Of a DNA stretch of 15,828 bases, positions 1 through 10,200 are shown one piece after another. Position 1 is the stretch's first letter. Each line of letters starts with the position of its first letter. Location of the stretch: assembly GCA_036275365.1 (NCBI GenBank), contig DASUDX010000040.1:1-15828 (forward strand). The letters run 5' to 3'. Made by a program: the position numbers and the translations under genes. Below the pieces are notes generated by a model. That model made no database searches. It was not told where the DNA came from and was given only the letters and a program-made list of their open reading frames with translations. Source of the DNA: DASUDX01 sp036275365. GTDB taxonomy: Bacteria > Pseudomonadota > Gammaproteobacteria > Nevskiales > Nevskiaceae.

Positions 1-1130
1 CCGGCCACCCCGCGCCAGCCGGCGCGCGGCGCATGGGTGAGCTCCAGCCGCGATTCGGTCTCGCGGTTGGTGTAGACGGTGCCCGCCTCGCCGCCCGGCT
101 CGAGCTCGGTGTGCTGGTAATCGTTGTGGCCCAGGCGCGCGCGCAGGCGCTCGAAGCCGGCGAAGGGGTTGGCCAGATCCAGGCCCAGATCGCTGCGCAC
201 CTGGCGCAGATCGATGCGCACACCGCCTTCTTCCTCGCCCTCGGCGTCGGCCTCCGCTTCCGCCTCGCCATGATGGCCGTGGCCGCCGGGGATGCCGTAG
301 TCGGTCTGCAGGACCGACAGCGCGGCGCTGGCCTTGAGGCCCGGACGCACCCAGCCGCCATAGACCGAGCCGGAGTCCGCGCTCAGGGCGCTGTTGGGCA
401 GACGGCCGAAGGCCTCGGCCTCCTCGCCCTCGCCGCCCGCCTCGGCCTCGGCGGCGCGCAGGGCGGCGGACTCGGCGAAGCCGGGAATCTCGAAGTCGCC
501 GGCGCGGCGGGTGGCGATGTCGCCGCCGACCACCAGGCCGCCGCCGCCGAAACGGACCTGGGCCCGCTGCAGACGCTCGCTGGCATTGCCGCTGTAGCTC
601 GTCTCGGCCAGGCCCTCGATGCCCTCCACCGGGGCATCCGGCACCCGGGCGGTGACCACATTCACCACCCCGGCCGCGGCGTTGCTGCCGAACATCAGGG
701 TGGCCGGGCCCTTGAAGATCTCGATCTGCTCGGCATGGGCCGGATCCAGGCCCACCGCGTGGTCGGCCGAGACGGTGGAGGCGTCGAGCGTGCCGATGCC
801 GTTTTCCAGCACCGCCACCCGGGCGCCGGCCTGGCCGCGGATCACCGGCCGGCCCACCCCGGGGCCGAAGTCGCTGCTGGACACGCCGAGCTGGCCTTCC
901 AGCGTCTCGCCGAGGGTGGCGCGACGCTGCCGCTCAAGAGTCTCGCCGCCGAGCACATCCACCGGCTGCACCACCTCGTCGGCATCGCGGCCGAAGGGGT
1001 TGGCGGTGATCACCACCGGTTCGAGTTCGACCGCCGGCGCGGCCGGCGCCGCGGCGGGCTGGGCCAGGGCGGGCGCGGCCAGGAGAGCGGAGAGGGCCGA
1101 GGTCCAGAGGCTGGGGCGGAAAGCGGACAT
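1..1130 (-). CDS. znuD: TonB-dependent outer-membrane receptor, ZnuD-like (probable zinc uptake), partial
   Basis: The N-terminal 376 residues are present; the frame stays open to the window edge, so the rest of the barrel and the stop lie outside. Residues 1-24 are a signal peptide ending APALAQ, followed by a TonB-box-like PVVITA and a plug domain with GVSSSDFGPGVGRPVIRGQ, a pattern I associate with ZnuD-type receptors. The plug ends with the usual IFKGPATLMFG and a GGVVNVV-like segment. The predicted loop at residues 278-303 has His284, His286 and His287 followed by an almost unbroken Glu/Ala/Asp run. A second Glu-rich loop is near residues 226-243. Family knowledge: such receptors move metal across the outer membrane using TonB energy, and ZnuD has a His-rich loop and is repressed by Zur. 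A Zur-type palindrome lies 43-57 nt upstream, which supports zinc. The substrate is inferred; copper or another metal is possible. The start is the ATG directly before the signal peptide. Confidence 0.85.
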   Translation of the reverse strand, partial: MSAFRPSLWTSALSALLAAPALAQPAAAPAAPAVELEPVVITANPFGRDADEVVQPVDVLGGETLERQRRATLGETLEGQLGVSSSDFGPGVGRPVIRGQAGARVAVLENGIGTLDASTVSADHAVGLDPAHAEQIEIFKGPATLMFGSNAAAGVVNVVTARVPDAPVEGIEGLAETSYSGNASERLQRAQVRFGGGGLVVGGDIATRRAGDFEIPGFAESAALRAAEAEAGGEGEEAEAFGRLPNSALSADSGSVYGGWVRPGLKASAALSVLQTDYGIPGGHGHHGEAEAEADAEGEEEGGVRIDLRQVRSDLGLDLANPFAGFERLRARLGHNDYQHTELEPGGEAGTVYTNRETESRLELTHAPRAGWRGVA

Positions 1131-1172
1131 GGCAGGCAGGGATCGAAGACCGGCCGCGAGCCTAGCCGCTTT

Positions 1173-1187
1173 TGTTATAACATTACA
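1173..1187 (-). promoter_or_regulatory. Zur-type operator upstream of the TonB receptor
   Basis: The plus strand reads TGTTATAACATTACA. This matches the proteobacterial Zur pattern TGTTATnnnATAACA at all but one defined position, with an 8-bp perfect core GTTATAAC. It lies in the only AT-rich patch of the intergenic region and contains a -10-like TATAAC toward the receptor gene, so bound repressor would occlude the promoter. No good -35 is visible. The binding pattern is recalled family knowledge; the regulator itself is not in the window. Confidence 0.7.
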
Positions 1188-1224
1188 ATATTGTCCGGAG
1201 GGCGGCTCTGGCTGCCCAGCCCGG

Positions 1225-1608
1225 TCAGCCGGGGCTGCAGGCCTCGCGCCGGCTGCGCTCGGTCTGGGCCAACAGAATCCGCACCTGGGTGGCGCTCAGC
1301 CGCACGGTGTTGCCGAAGGGGTCGCGCTCGTAGTGCACGGGCGCGGCCAGCAGGGCCTGCTCACGCGCCTGCCAGTGGGCGCAGCGCCGCTGCCGCTCGG
1401 CCAGCGCCCGCCCTTCCGGCGAGTCCGGCCGGATCGGCGCCGGTGGAATGCGCCGCTTCTCCAGCTGCTCGCGCTCGATGCGCTCGGTGCGCTCGCGGCG
1501 CAGATCGTCGTAGCGGCGCTCGCCATCGGGGCCGGTGTCGCGATACAGCCCGGCGGCGGTGAGCGGCAGGCTCAGCAACAGGCCCAGGGCCAGGACGAGG
1601 GCGCGCAT
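1225..1608 (-). CDS. Exported DUF4124-like protein, second of a tandem pair (127 aa)
   Basis: This small secreted protein has a signal peptide at residues 1-19 (hydrophobic LVLALGLLLSLPL, then TAAG). After it comes a short DUF4124-like module (LYRDTGPDGERRYDD), a charged Arg/Glu-rich linker and a C-terminal segment with Cys76 and Cys124. The ATG shares one base with the stop of the upstream paralogue (TGATG), so translation is probably coupled. The last 49 residues align without gaps to the upstream protein, keeping C-x2-W at the beginning, a Pro-Val near the middle and REAC at the end. The two cysteines may form a disulfide in the periplasm. The molecular function of DUF4124 is not known to me. 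Its DUF4124 module is weaker than that of its neighbour, which suggests divergence after duplication. Confidence 0.85.
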   Translation of the reverse strand: MRALVLALGLLLSLPLTAAGLYRDTGPDGERRYDDLRRERTERIEREQLEKRRIPPAPIRPDSPEGRALAERQRRCAHWQAREQALLAAPVHYERDPFGNTVRLSATQVRILLAQTERSRREACSPG

Positions 1609-2039
1609 CAGCCCCCGGTCTCCTCCGCGCTCTCCGGCGCGGCCAGCGGCGGTGGTTCCGGCGGCGGCGGGCGGCAGGCCTCGCGCATCGCCTGCTCGGC
1701 GCGCAGGATCACCCGGTTGCGGCTCTCGCCCAGATGTTCCTGGCGGCTGCCGTCGGGGGCCACCTCGATCAGCACCGGCGAGGCCTGGTAGCGCGCCAGC
1801 TGCTCGCGCCAGCGCTGGCACTCGGCGCTGGCCGCCGCTGCGGTGGCGGCTGCGGTGGGGGCTGCCGGTGGCGTGACCGGGGCGCTCGGCGCCGGTGCCC
1901 GGATCTCCACCTTCTCGGCCTGGGGCGCCGGCGGACGATCGCCGTAGTGCACCTTGCCGTTGGCATCCACCCAGCGGTAGACGCTCTGCCCGGCGAGGGC
2001 CGGCGTCGAGAGCAGCAGGATCAGCAGGAGTCGGCGCAT
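1608..2039 (-). CDS. Exported DUF4124 domain protein, first of a tandem pair (143 aa)
   Basis: Residues 1-17 form a signal peptide (MRRLLLILLLSTPALAG), followed by a clear DUF4124 module, SVYRWVDANGKVHYGDRPP, in which the Y-x-W-x-D-x-x-G-x-x-x-Y-x-D pattern is complete. Then comes a Pro/Ala-rich linker (about residues 48-72) and a C-terminal segment from Cys74 to Cys122, ending in a Pro/Glu-rich tail. Such proteins are common, small periplasmic proteins of gammaproteobacteria with no established role. I chose the ATG directly before the signal peptide. An in-frame ATG three codons upstream is equally possible, and the frame is open still further without signal-peptide character. No clear Shine-Dalgarno sequence is visible. 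It probably forms a two-gene operon with the overlapping paralogue. Confidence 0.88.
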   Translation of the reverse strand: MRRLLLILLLSTPALAGQSVYRWVDANGKVHYGDRPPAPQAEKVEIRAPAPSAPVTPPAAPTAAATAAAASAECQRWREQLARYQASPVLIEVAPDGSRQEHLGESRNRVILRAEQAMREACRPPPPEPPPLAAPESAEETGG

Positions 2040-2145
2040 CGGGCGCATCCGCGGCGGGGAGCCCGAGTCTACTGCCGCCCCCGGCCGCCACCAATGGGGG
2101 CGAAACCGGCTGGTCCTCGCCGCCCCACCCAACGATGATGGCGGC

Positions 2146-3045
2146 ATGCGCGCCGGTCTCCTCGTCCTTGCCCTGTCCATCGCCCTCGCCGTGGCGGGTC
2201 TCGCGGCGGTGCAGAAGGCGGCCGATCACCAGGCCCAGACCCTGATCGCCCGCGTGCTGCCCTACGCCGGCCTCGGCTACCAGCGGCTGTGGGCCTGGCC
2301 CTGGGGCAGCGCCACCGCCTGGAATCTCTCGCTGCAGCCCTCGGCGCTGACCCGCACCCTGCTGGGCCTGCCCGAGGACAGCCGCCTGTTCGTCCGCGAG
2401 GCCTGGCTGCGCGGGGTGGACACCGGCCCGGACGGCGAGCTGCGCGCCCTGCGCCTGAGCCTGTACGGGCTGAGCGCCCCGCCCCGCCGGGGCCCGGTGC
2501 GCGGACTGGGTCCGGCCCGGGCCTTCAGTGCGGCGGAGCTGGGGCTGCGCCAGCTGCGTGGCGAGGCCCATCTGCAGCTGCAGCCCTCGGGCGCGGACCA
2601 GCCGCCGATGCTGACCCTGCAGCTGCGCCTGGAGGCCCTCGGCGAGGCCGATCTGCAGCTGCGGCTGGAGGCCGATGAATCGGTGCTGCGCGGACGCTGG
2701 GACCGTGCGGTGCTGCACGAGGCGAGCCTGCGCTGGCTGGATCAGGGCCTGGCCCCGGCGCTGCGGGCGGCCCTGGCCCGGCGCGCCGGCATTCCGGAGA
2801 GCACCTGGCAGCAGCGCCTGCGCAGTCCGCAGGGCTGGCCGGACGGGCTGCTCGGCCCGGCCCTGGCCCTGGCGCCCGGGCAGTCCCTGGGGCTGCGGCT
2901 GGCCCCGCTGCGGCCGCTGCCGCTGGATGAGCTGCGCCTGTACGCGCCGGCCCAGCGGGCCGATCGCCTCGGACTCGGCACCGACGCCCCGCCGGCCCGG
3001 CCCTGGCCGGCGCCCCGGCCGCTGCCCGGCTGGGCCCTGCCCTGA
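2146..3045 (+). CDS. Membrane-anchored or exported protein of unknown function (299 aa)
   Basis: I do not recognise this gene. Residues 1-22 are a hydrophobic helix (LLVLALSIALAVAGLAAV) without an obvious cleavage site, so a signal anchor with a periplasmic body is likely. Next comes GLGYQRLWAWPWGSATAWNLSL, and then, from about 85 to 175, several alternating Leu/polar stretches (RALRLSLYGL, EAHLQLQPS, MLTLQLRLEAL, ADLQLRLEAD) that look like amphipathic beta strands. The body is rich in Leu, Ala and Arg, and the last 25 residues are rich in Pro. There are no cysteines. The pattern loosely recalls periplasmic beta-rich proteins of the AsmA/DUF945 kind, but this is only an impression. It is divergent from the DUF4124 pair across about 106 bp, and its stop is only 6 nt from the end of convergent priA. 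Third-position GC is as high as in its neighbours, which supports real coding. Confidence 0.78.
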   Translation: MRAGLLVLALSIALAVAGLAAVQKAADHQAQTLIARVLPYAGLGYQRLWAWPWGSATAWNLSLQPSALTRTLLGLPEDSRLFVREAWLRGVDTGPDGELRALRLSLYGLSAPPRRGPVRGLGPARAFSAAELGLRQLRGEAHLQLQPSGADQPPMLTLQLRLEALGEADLQLRLEADESVLRGRWDRAVLHEASLRWLDQGLAPALRAALARRAGIPESTWQQRLRSPQGWPDGLLGPALALAPGQSLGLRLAPLRPLPLDELRLYAPAQRADRLGLGTDAPPARPWPAPRPLPGWALP

Positions 3046-3051
3046 ACAGGC

Positions 3052-5256
<2,205 letters not shown>

Positions 5257-5280
5257 CCGCCCGCCGGTCCGGGCTTACCC

Positions 5281-5316
5281 GAGCGGCTGGCCCCGGGCTT
5301 CGCCGGGTGCCCGCTC
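5281..5316 (-). repeat. Imperfect GC-rich hairpin in the priA leader
   Basis: The outer arms GAGCGG (5281-5286) and CCGCTC (5311-5316) are exact complements. The inner arms CCCGG (5292-5296) and CCGGG (5303-5307) close a 6-nt loop GCTTCG. Neither strand has a T-run after the stem in the direction of an upstream gene, so it is not an obvious terminator. It could fold in the priA 5' untranslated RNA. Confidence 0.4.
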
Positions 5317-5481
5317 TTCAGGGAAAAATCGAACCGACTCAGGCATCTGCACGGTGATTGCGGGAATGTGTCGTTTGCAAGACTTGACGCGTCAGGCGGC
5401 CTGTGGTGGCCCGCAACTGTGCATAGCGCGCCGCCCGCGGCGGCCCGCGTGGCGCCTTTGCATTATGCGTGCCCAGGGCCC

Positions 5482-5497
5482 AGCCGCTGCAGCGGCT
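5482..5497. promoter_or_regulatory. Perfect 16-bp palindrome before tamA
   Basis: AGCCGCTGCAGCGGCT is a perfect inverted repeat ending 17 nt before the tamA start codon and directly before a -10-like TACACT. It could be an operator or a leader hairpin affecting tamA translation. No known regulator is identified by the sequence. Confidence 0.4.
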
Positions 5498-5514
5498 TGC
5501 CTACACTCCCGGGC

Positions 5515-7278
5515 ATGTTCCCCTGTCGCCTCCCCTTCCGCGGGCTGCTGCTGGCCGGCCTGGTCGGCCTGCCGCTGGCGGCGCCAGCCGTGCCGCTGGA
5601 GATCGAGCTGGAAGGCCTGTCCGAGGCCTTGCGCGCCAATGTCGAGGCGCGTCTGTCGCTGCGCATCGAGCAGCAGCGCGCCCGCGAACAGGGCCGCGAG
5701 CTGGAGGCGGAGGAGATCGAACGCCTGCACGACCAGGCGAGCCGGGACATCCGCGACGCCCTGCAACCCTTCGGCCACTACCGGCCGCAGATCGAGGACC
5801 GGCTGGAGCGAGCGGAGGGTGCGCCCTGGCGCGCGGTCTATCGCGTCACCCCGGGCGAGGCGGTGCGGCTGGCCAGCGTCGAGCGCCAGCTGGAGGGGCC
5901 CGGCGCCGAGGATGGGGCGCTGCGTACCCTGCTGGAGGCCGGCGATCCGCGCCCCGGCCAGCCGCTCTACCACCCGGCGTACGAGGCGCTCAAGGCGCGG
6001 GTGCTCAGCGGGGCGCTGCGCCTGGGTTATCTCGATGCCCGCTGGCGCCGGGCCGAGCTGCGGGTCCAGCCGGCCGAGGCCCGCGCCGACATCTTCCTGA
6101 CCCTGGACAGCGGGCCGCGCTACCGCTTTGGCGAGGTGATTCTCGAACAGAGCGTGCTGCGCGAGGACCGCCTGCGCGCCTATGTCGATCTGCGCCCGGG
6201 CGAGCCCTTCGACCCGCAGCGGCTGCTCGAGCTGCAGTTCACCCTGACCGATCTGGGCTACTTCCAGACCGTGGAGATCGAGCCCCTGCGCGATCAGGTC
6301 GACGCCGAGCAGCGGGTACCGGTGCGGGTGCGCGCCAGCCCCAGGCCGCCGCGCCGCTACGACACCGGGGTCGGCTACGGCACCGACACCGGGGCGCGCC
6401 TGTCGGTGGCCGGGGAGTTCCGCCAGCTCAATGACCGCGGCCACCAGCTGCGCGCCGAGGCGCGGCTGTCGGAGATCAAGAACACCCTGGGCGCCGAGTA
6501 CGGCATCCCGGTGGGCCGGCGCTCGATCGACCGGCTGCGCTTCACCGCCGCCTCGGAGGCCGAACGGCTGGAGGATGGCGACACGTTTAAGTACTTGGTC
6601 GGCAGCAGCCTGACCCGCCAGGTCGGCCGCTGGCAGCGGCGGGTCTATCTGGAGTTCGCCCACGAGGAATCGACGCTCGGCGGGGCCGAGATCACCTCGG
6701 ATCTGTTCACCCCCGGGCTGTCGTTCACCCGTACCGAGGCCGACGACCCGATCCACGCCCGTCGCGGCTGGTATCTGTATGCCGAGCTCGATGGCGCCCA
6801 GCGCGGGGTGCTCTCCAACGCCAGCTTCGCCCAGACCCGCTGGCTGACCCGCGCCGCCTGGCCGCTGGGCGCTCGGGCCCGCCTGCTCGGCCGCGCCGAG
6901 CTGGGGGCGAGCGTGGTGGAGGATTTCGGCGAGCTGCCGGCTTCGCAGCGGTTCTTCGCCGGCGGCGATCAGAGCGTGCGCGGCTACGCCTACCAGTCGC
7001 TGGGGCCGCGCGACGCCCAGGGCCAGGTGATCGGCGGCCGCTATCTGGCCACCTTCAGCCTGGAAGTCGAGCGCAGCCTCTGGGGCAACTGGGGCGCCGC
7101 CCTGTTCGCCGACGCCGGCGGTGCCGGCGACCGTCCGGGTCTGCCGCTGGCCAAGGCCCTGGGCCTGGGCCTGCGCTACCGCTCGCCGGTCGGCTCGGTG
7201 CAGGTCGATCTCGCCCATCCCCGCGACGAGGGCCTGAGCGGGGTGCGGCTGCACCTGGGCGTGCGGGTGGGCCTGTGA
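5515..7278 (+). CDS. tamA: Translocation and assembly module subunit TamA (Omp85 family)
   Basis: TamA is an outer-membrane beta-barrel of the Omp85 family that works with the inner-membrane-anchored TamB in outer-membrane protein insertion and in lipid traffic to the outer membrane. The product is 587 aa, matching the family. Residues 1-25 are a signal peptide (GLLLAGLVGLPLAAPAVP). Residues about 26-265 contain three POTRA domains (for example ALQPFGHYRPQIEDRLE and FTLTDLGYFQTVEIEP). The rest is the 16-strand barrel domain. The conserved loop-6 signature VRGY is at 488-491 (GGDQSVRGY), and the protein ends with the typical aromatic/hydrophobic strand LHLGVRVGL. The frame is open far upstream as antisense of priA, but only the ATG at 5515 gives a signal peptide. 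The stop overlaps the tamB start (GTGA), so the two are translationally coupled. The codons around 6584-6598 (TTT AAG TAC TTG) are unusually AT-rich for this gene. Confidence 0.95.
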   Translation: MFPCRLPFRGLLLAGLVGLPLAAPAVPLEIELEGLSEALRANVEARLSLRIEQQRAREQGRELEAEEIERLHDQASRDIRDALQPFGHYRPQIEDRLERAEGAPWRAVYRVTPGEAVRLASVERQLEGPGAEDGALRTLLEAGDPRPGQPLYHPAYEALKARVLSGALRLGYLDARWRRAELRVQPAEARADIFLTLDSGPRYRFGEVILEQSVLREDRLRAYVDLRPGEPFDPQRLLELQFTLTDLGYFQTVEIEPLRDQVDAEQRVPVRVRASPRPPRRYDTGVGYGTDTGARLSVAGEFRQLNDRGHQLRAEARLSEIKNTLGAEYGIPVGRRSIDRLRFTAASEAERLEDGDTFKYLVGSSLTRQVGRWQRRVYLEFAHEESTLGGAEITSDLFTPGLSFTRTEADDPIHARRGWYLYAELDGAQRGVLSNASFAQTRWLTRAAWPLGARARLLGRAELGASVVEDFGELPASQRFFAGGDQSVRGYAYQSLGPRDAQGQVIGGRYLATFSLEVERSLWGNWGAALFADAGGAGDRPGLPLAKALGLGLRYRSPVGSVQVDLAHPRDEGLSGVRLHLGVRVGL

Positions 7279-10200
7279 GGCGGCTGCTGCCCTGGCTGCT
7301 GCGCCTGCCGCTGTACGGCGGGCTGCTGAGCCTGCTGGCCCTGGCCTGGGCGGTGGCCACCCCGGCCGGCAGCCGCTGGACCCTGAGCCAGCTCGGCGCG
7401 CACCTGCCTGGCCTCAGCCTGGGGCCGGTGGAGGGCCGCTTGCTCGATCGTCTGCGCCTGGGGCCGGGCCAGTACCGCTCGGCCGGGCTGAGCCTGAGCT
7501 GGTCGCGTCTCGAGCTGGACTGGCAGGCGCTGGCCCTGCTGCGGCGCGAGCTGTGGATCGAGGCCCTGCGCCTCGACGGGCTCCAGCTCACCCTGCCGCC
7601 GCCCGGGGAGGCCGCGGCGCCGGCCGGACCCTGGCGCTGGCCGCTGGCCCCGCCCGCGGGCTTCTCGCTGCGGCTGGATCAGGTCGAGCTCGGTGCCGCG
7701 ACCCTCACCCGCGCCCCCGGCGCACCGCAGACCCTGCCCGCGGTGCAGCTGCAGGGGCTGCACTGGCAGGGCGCGCACCTGCGCCTGGCCGAGGCCCGCA
7801 CCACCCTGCCGGAAGTGGGGCCGCTGGCGCTGTCGGCGGCGCTGGAAACCAGCGCCGACACCCTGCGAGTGGTCGAGCTGCGCAGCCGCGGGCTTCTGGA
7901 TTTGACCGTGCGCGGCGAGATCCAGGCCGAGCGCCGCCTGGCCCTGGAGGGTCGCTGGGCGCAGCTGCGCTGGCCTCTGCCGGACGGCCGCCTGCTCAGC
8001 CCGGCCGGCAGCTTCAGCCTCGATGGCCCGCTCGCCGAGCTGGCCGTCCACGCCGAGGCCGCGGTCAGCCCCGGCGGAAGCCTCGCGCTGGGCGGCCGCC
8101 TGCGCCCGCTGGAGGCGACCGGGCCGCAGGGCGAGCTCGAGGCGCGCTGGCAGAGGCTGCGCTGGCCGCTGGAGGCTGACCAGCCCGCACAGATCGAAAG
8201 CGCCGAGGGCCGGCTGCGCCTGGCCGGCGGTCTCGCCGGCTATCAGCTGACGCTCGACACCGCGCTGCGCACCGAGGTCGCCGGCCGCTCCACCCCGGGC
8301 GAGCTGAGCCTGCAGGCCAGCGGCGATGGCGACGGTCTGGCCGTGCAGCGGCTGGAGGCGCGGCTGCTGGGCGGGCGGCTGGACAGCGCCGGCCAGCTGC
8401 GCTGGCGCGCGCCCCTGAGTGCCGATCTGCGCGGCCGCTGGCGCGATCTCGACCCCGGGCGTCTGCTCGAAGGCTGGGGCGGGCGGCTCTCGGGTGAGTA
8501 CCGGGTGCAGGGCGAACGGCCGGTCGGCGGCGAGCCGCAGCTGGGCTTCGAGCTGCGGCTGGCTCCCTCGCGCCTGCGCGGCTGGCCGCTCAGCGCCGAG
8601 GCACGCGGCCGCTATCGACCGGGCGAGCTGAGCCTGAGCGAGGCCCAGCTGCGCTCCGCCGACAGCCGCCTGCAGCTCCAGGGGCAGCTGGGCGAGCCGC
8701 TCGATCTGCGCCTGCGTCTGGACAGCCCGGAGCTGGCCCAGCTCTGGCCCGGCCTGTCCGGTGCCCTGACCGGCGAGCTGGCCGTGGGCGGGGCCCGCCA
8801 GCGGCCGCGGATCGAGGGGCAGCTGCGCGGGCAGGCGCTGGCCTGGCAGACGCTGCAGCTGCCGCAGCTGCGCGCCGACTGGGCAATCGACCTGTCCGGG
8901 CGCACCCCGCTGCGGCTGGCGCTGCAGGCGCCCGGTCTGCGCCAGGGCGAGCAGGTGCTCGATCTGGCGCTGACCGCCAGCGGGCCCCTGGCCGCGCACC
9001 GGCTGGAACTGGCGCTGGCGCATCCGGAGGTCTCGGCGCGCTTCGGCCTGGAGGGCGGCTGGACCGCGGCCACCGGGCTCTGGCTTGGCCGGCTGGCCGA
9101 CAGCGAGGTCAGGACCCGCGATTTCTCCGACTGGACCCTGGATGGCACCGCCGCGCTGCGGGTGACCGGTGCCGAACAGCATCTGCAGACCGGCTGCTGG
9201 CGCGCGCCGCAGGGGCATTTCTGCTTCGACGCCCGCCATCGCGGCGCCGAGCGGCTGATCGATGCCGGCTTCACCGCCCGCGAGCTGCCGCTGGCGCTGC
9301 TGCGCCAGCTGCTGCCCCCGCGGCGGGCCCTCGATGGCGAGCTCAGCGGCCAGGGCCGCCTGCTGCTGCGCCAGGGCCGCCTCAGCACCGCCGAGCTCGA
9401 GGTGCGCACCGGGCCGCTGGTGGTGCTGAGCCGTCGGCAGCCGGTGCTGCGGCTGGACCCGCTGGAAATCCTCGGTGGCGAGCGCGCTGGCGAGGCCTGG
9501 GTGCAGGCCCGGCTGCCCCTGGCCGGGGTGCCCGGCGGCCTGAGCCTGGACGCCCGCCTGGGCCCGGCCGCCGAGCCGCTGGCGCGGCCCCTGTCCGGCC
9601 AGCTGAGCCTGAGCCTGCCCGATCTCTCGCCGTTCCAGCCCCTGCTCGGCGAGGTGGCGGCGCTCAGCGGCCGCATCGAAGGCGGCTACGCGCTGGGTGG
9701 CGTGCTCGGCCGCCCCGAGCTGAGCGGGACCCTGGCCCTGCGCGAGGGACGGGTGCGCCTGGCCGAGCCGGGGCTGGATCTGCAGCCGGTGGAGGTCGAG
9801 CTCTCGGGTACGCCGGAAGGGCCGCTGCGCATCGAGGCGCGGGCGCGCTCCGAGGGCGAGCTGCGCCTGAGCGGCAGTGCCGACACCAGCGACGGGCTGC
9901 AGCTCACCGTCAGCGGACAGGGGTTCAAGGCGCTCAACACCGCCGAGGCCCAGGTCTGGGTCGATCCCGAGCTGCAGATCGGCTACGGCGCCGGCCTGCT
10001 GCGCCTGCGCGGCGAGCTGGTGGTGCCGCGTGCCCTGATCCGCCCCAGCGGCCGCGATGCCGGCATCGCCCCCAGCCGCGATCAGGTGATCGTGCGGCGC
10101 GACGGCCGACTGAGCAGTGCCGAGGCCCTGCCGCTGGATCTGGAGCTGCGCCTGCGCCTGGGCGAGGCGGTGCGGGTCGAGGGGTTTGGCCTCACCACCC

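Larger units (their letters stand above)
5257..5514. other. Divergent priA-tamA intergenic region
   Basis: This 258-bp region must hold the promoters of both priA and tamA. It is less GC-rich than its surroundings between about 5325 and 5395 and again near 5458-5466. There is a GC-rich imperfect hairpin at 5281-5316, in what would be the priA leader, and a 16-bp perfect palindrome at 5482-5497. A TACACT at 5502-5507 could be a -10 for tamA but would leave an 8-nt leader at most and has no good -35. I see no small ORF with coding character and no RNA gene. Confidence 0.6.

Noticed and set aside
33..1562. Long plus-strand open frame opposite the TonB receptor
   Set aside because: The minus strand has a signal peptide, TonB box and plug domain in an open frame to the window edge; the plus frame has no domain.
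2040..2180. N-terminal extension of the first DUF4124 protein
   Set aside because: The added residues are Arg- and Pro-rich and would bury the signal peptide that starts at 2039.
5281..5325. Rho-independent terminator between priA and tamA
   Set aside because: The stem is not followed by a T-run on the plus strand, and no gene ends there; both neighbouring genes start here.
7176..9239. Long minus-strand open frame antisense to tamB
   Set aside because: It is rich in Gln, Ala and Arg, without domain motifs, and mirrors the tamB codon pattern. The plus strand encodes an unmistakable TamB.
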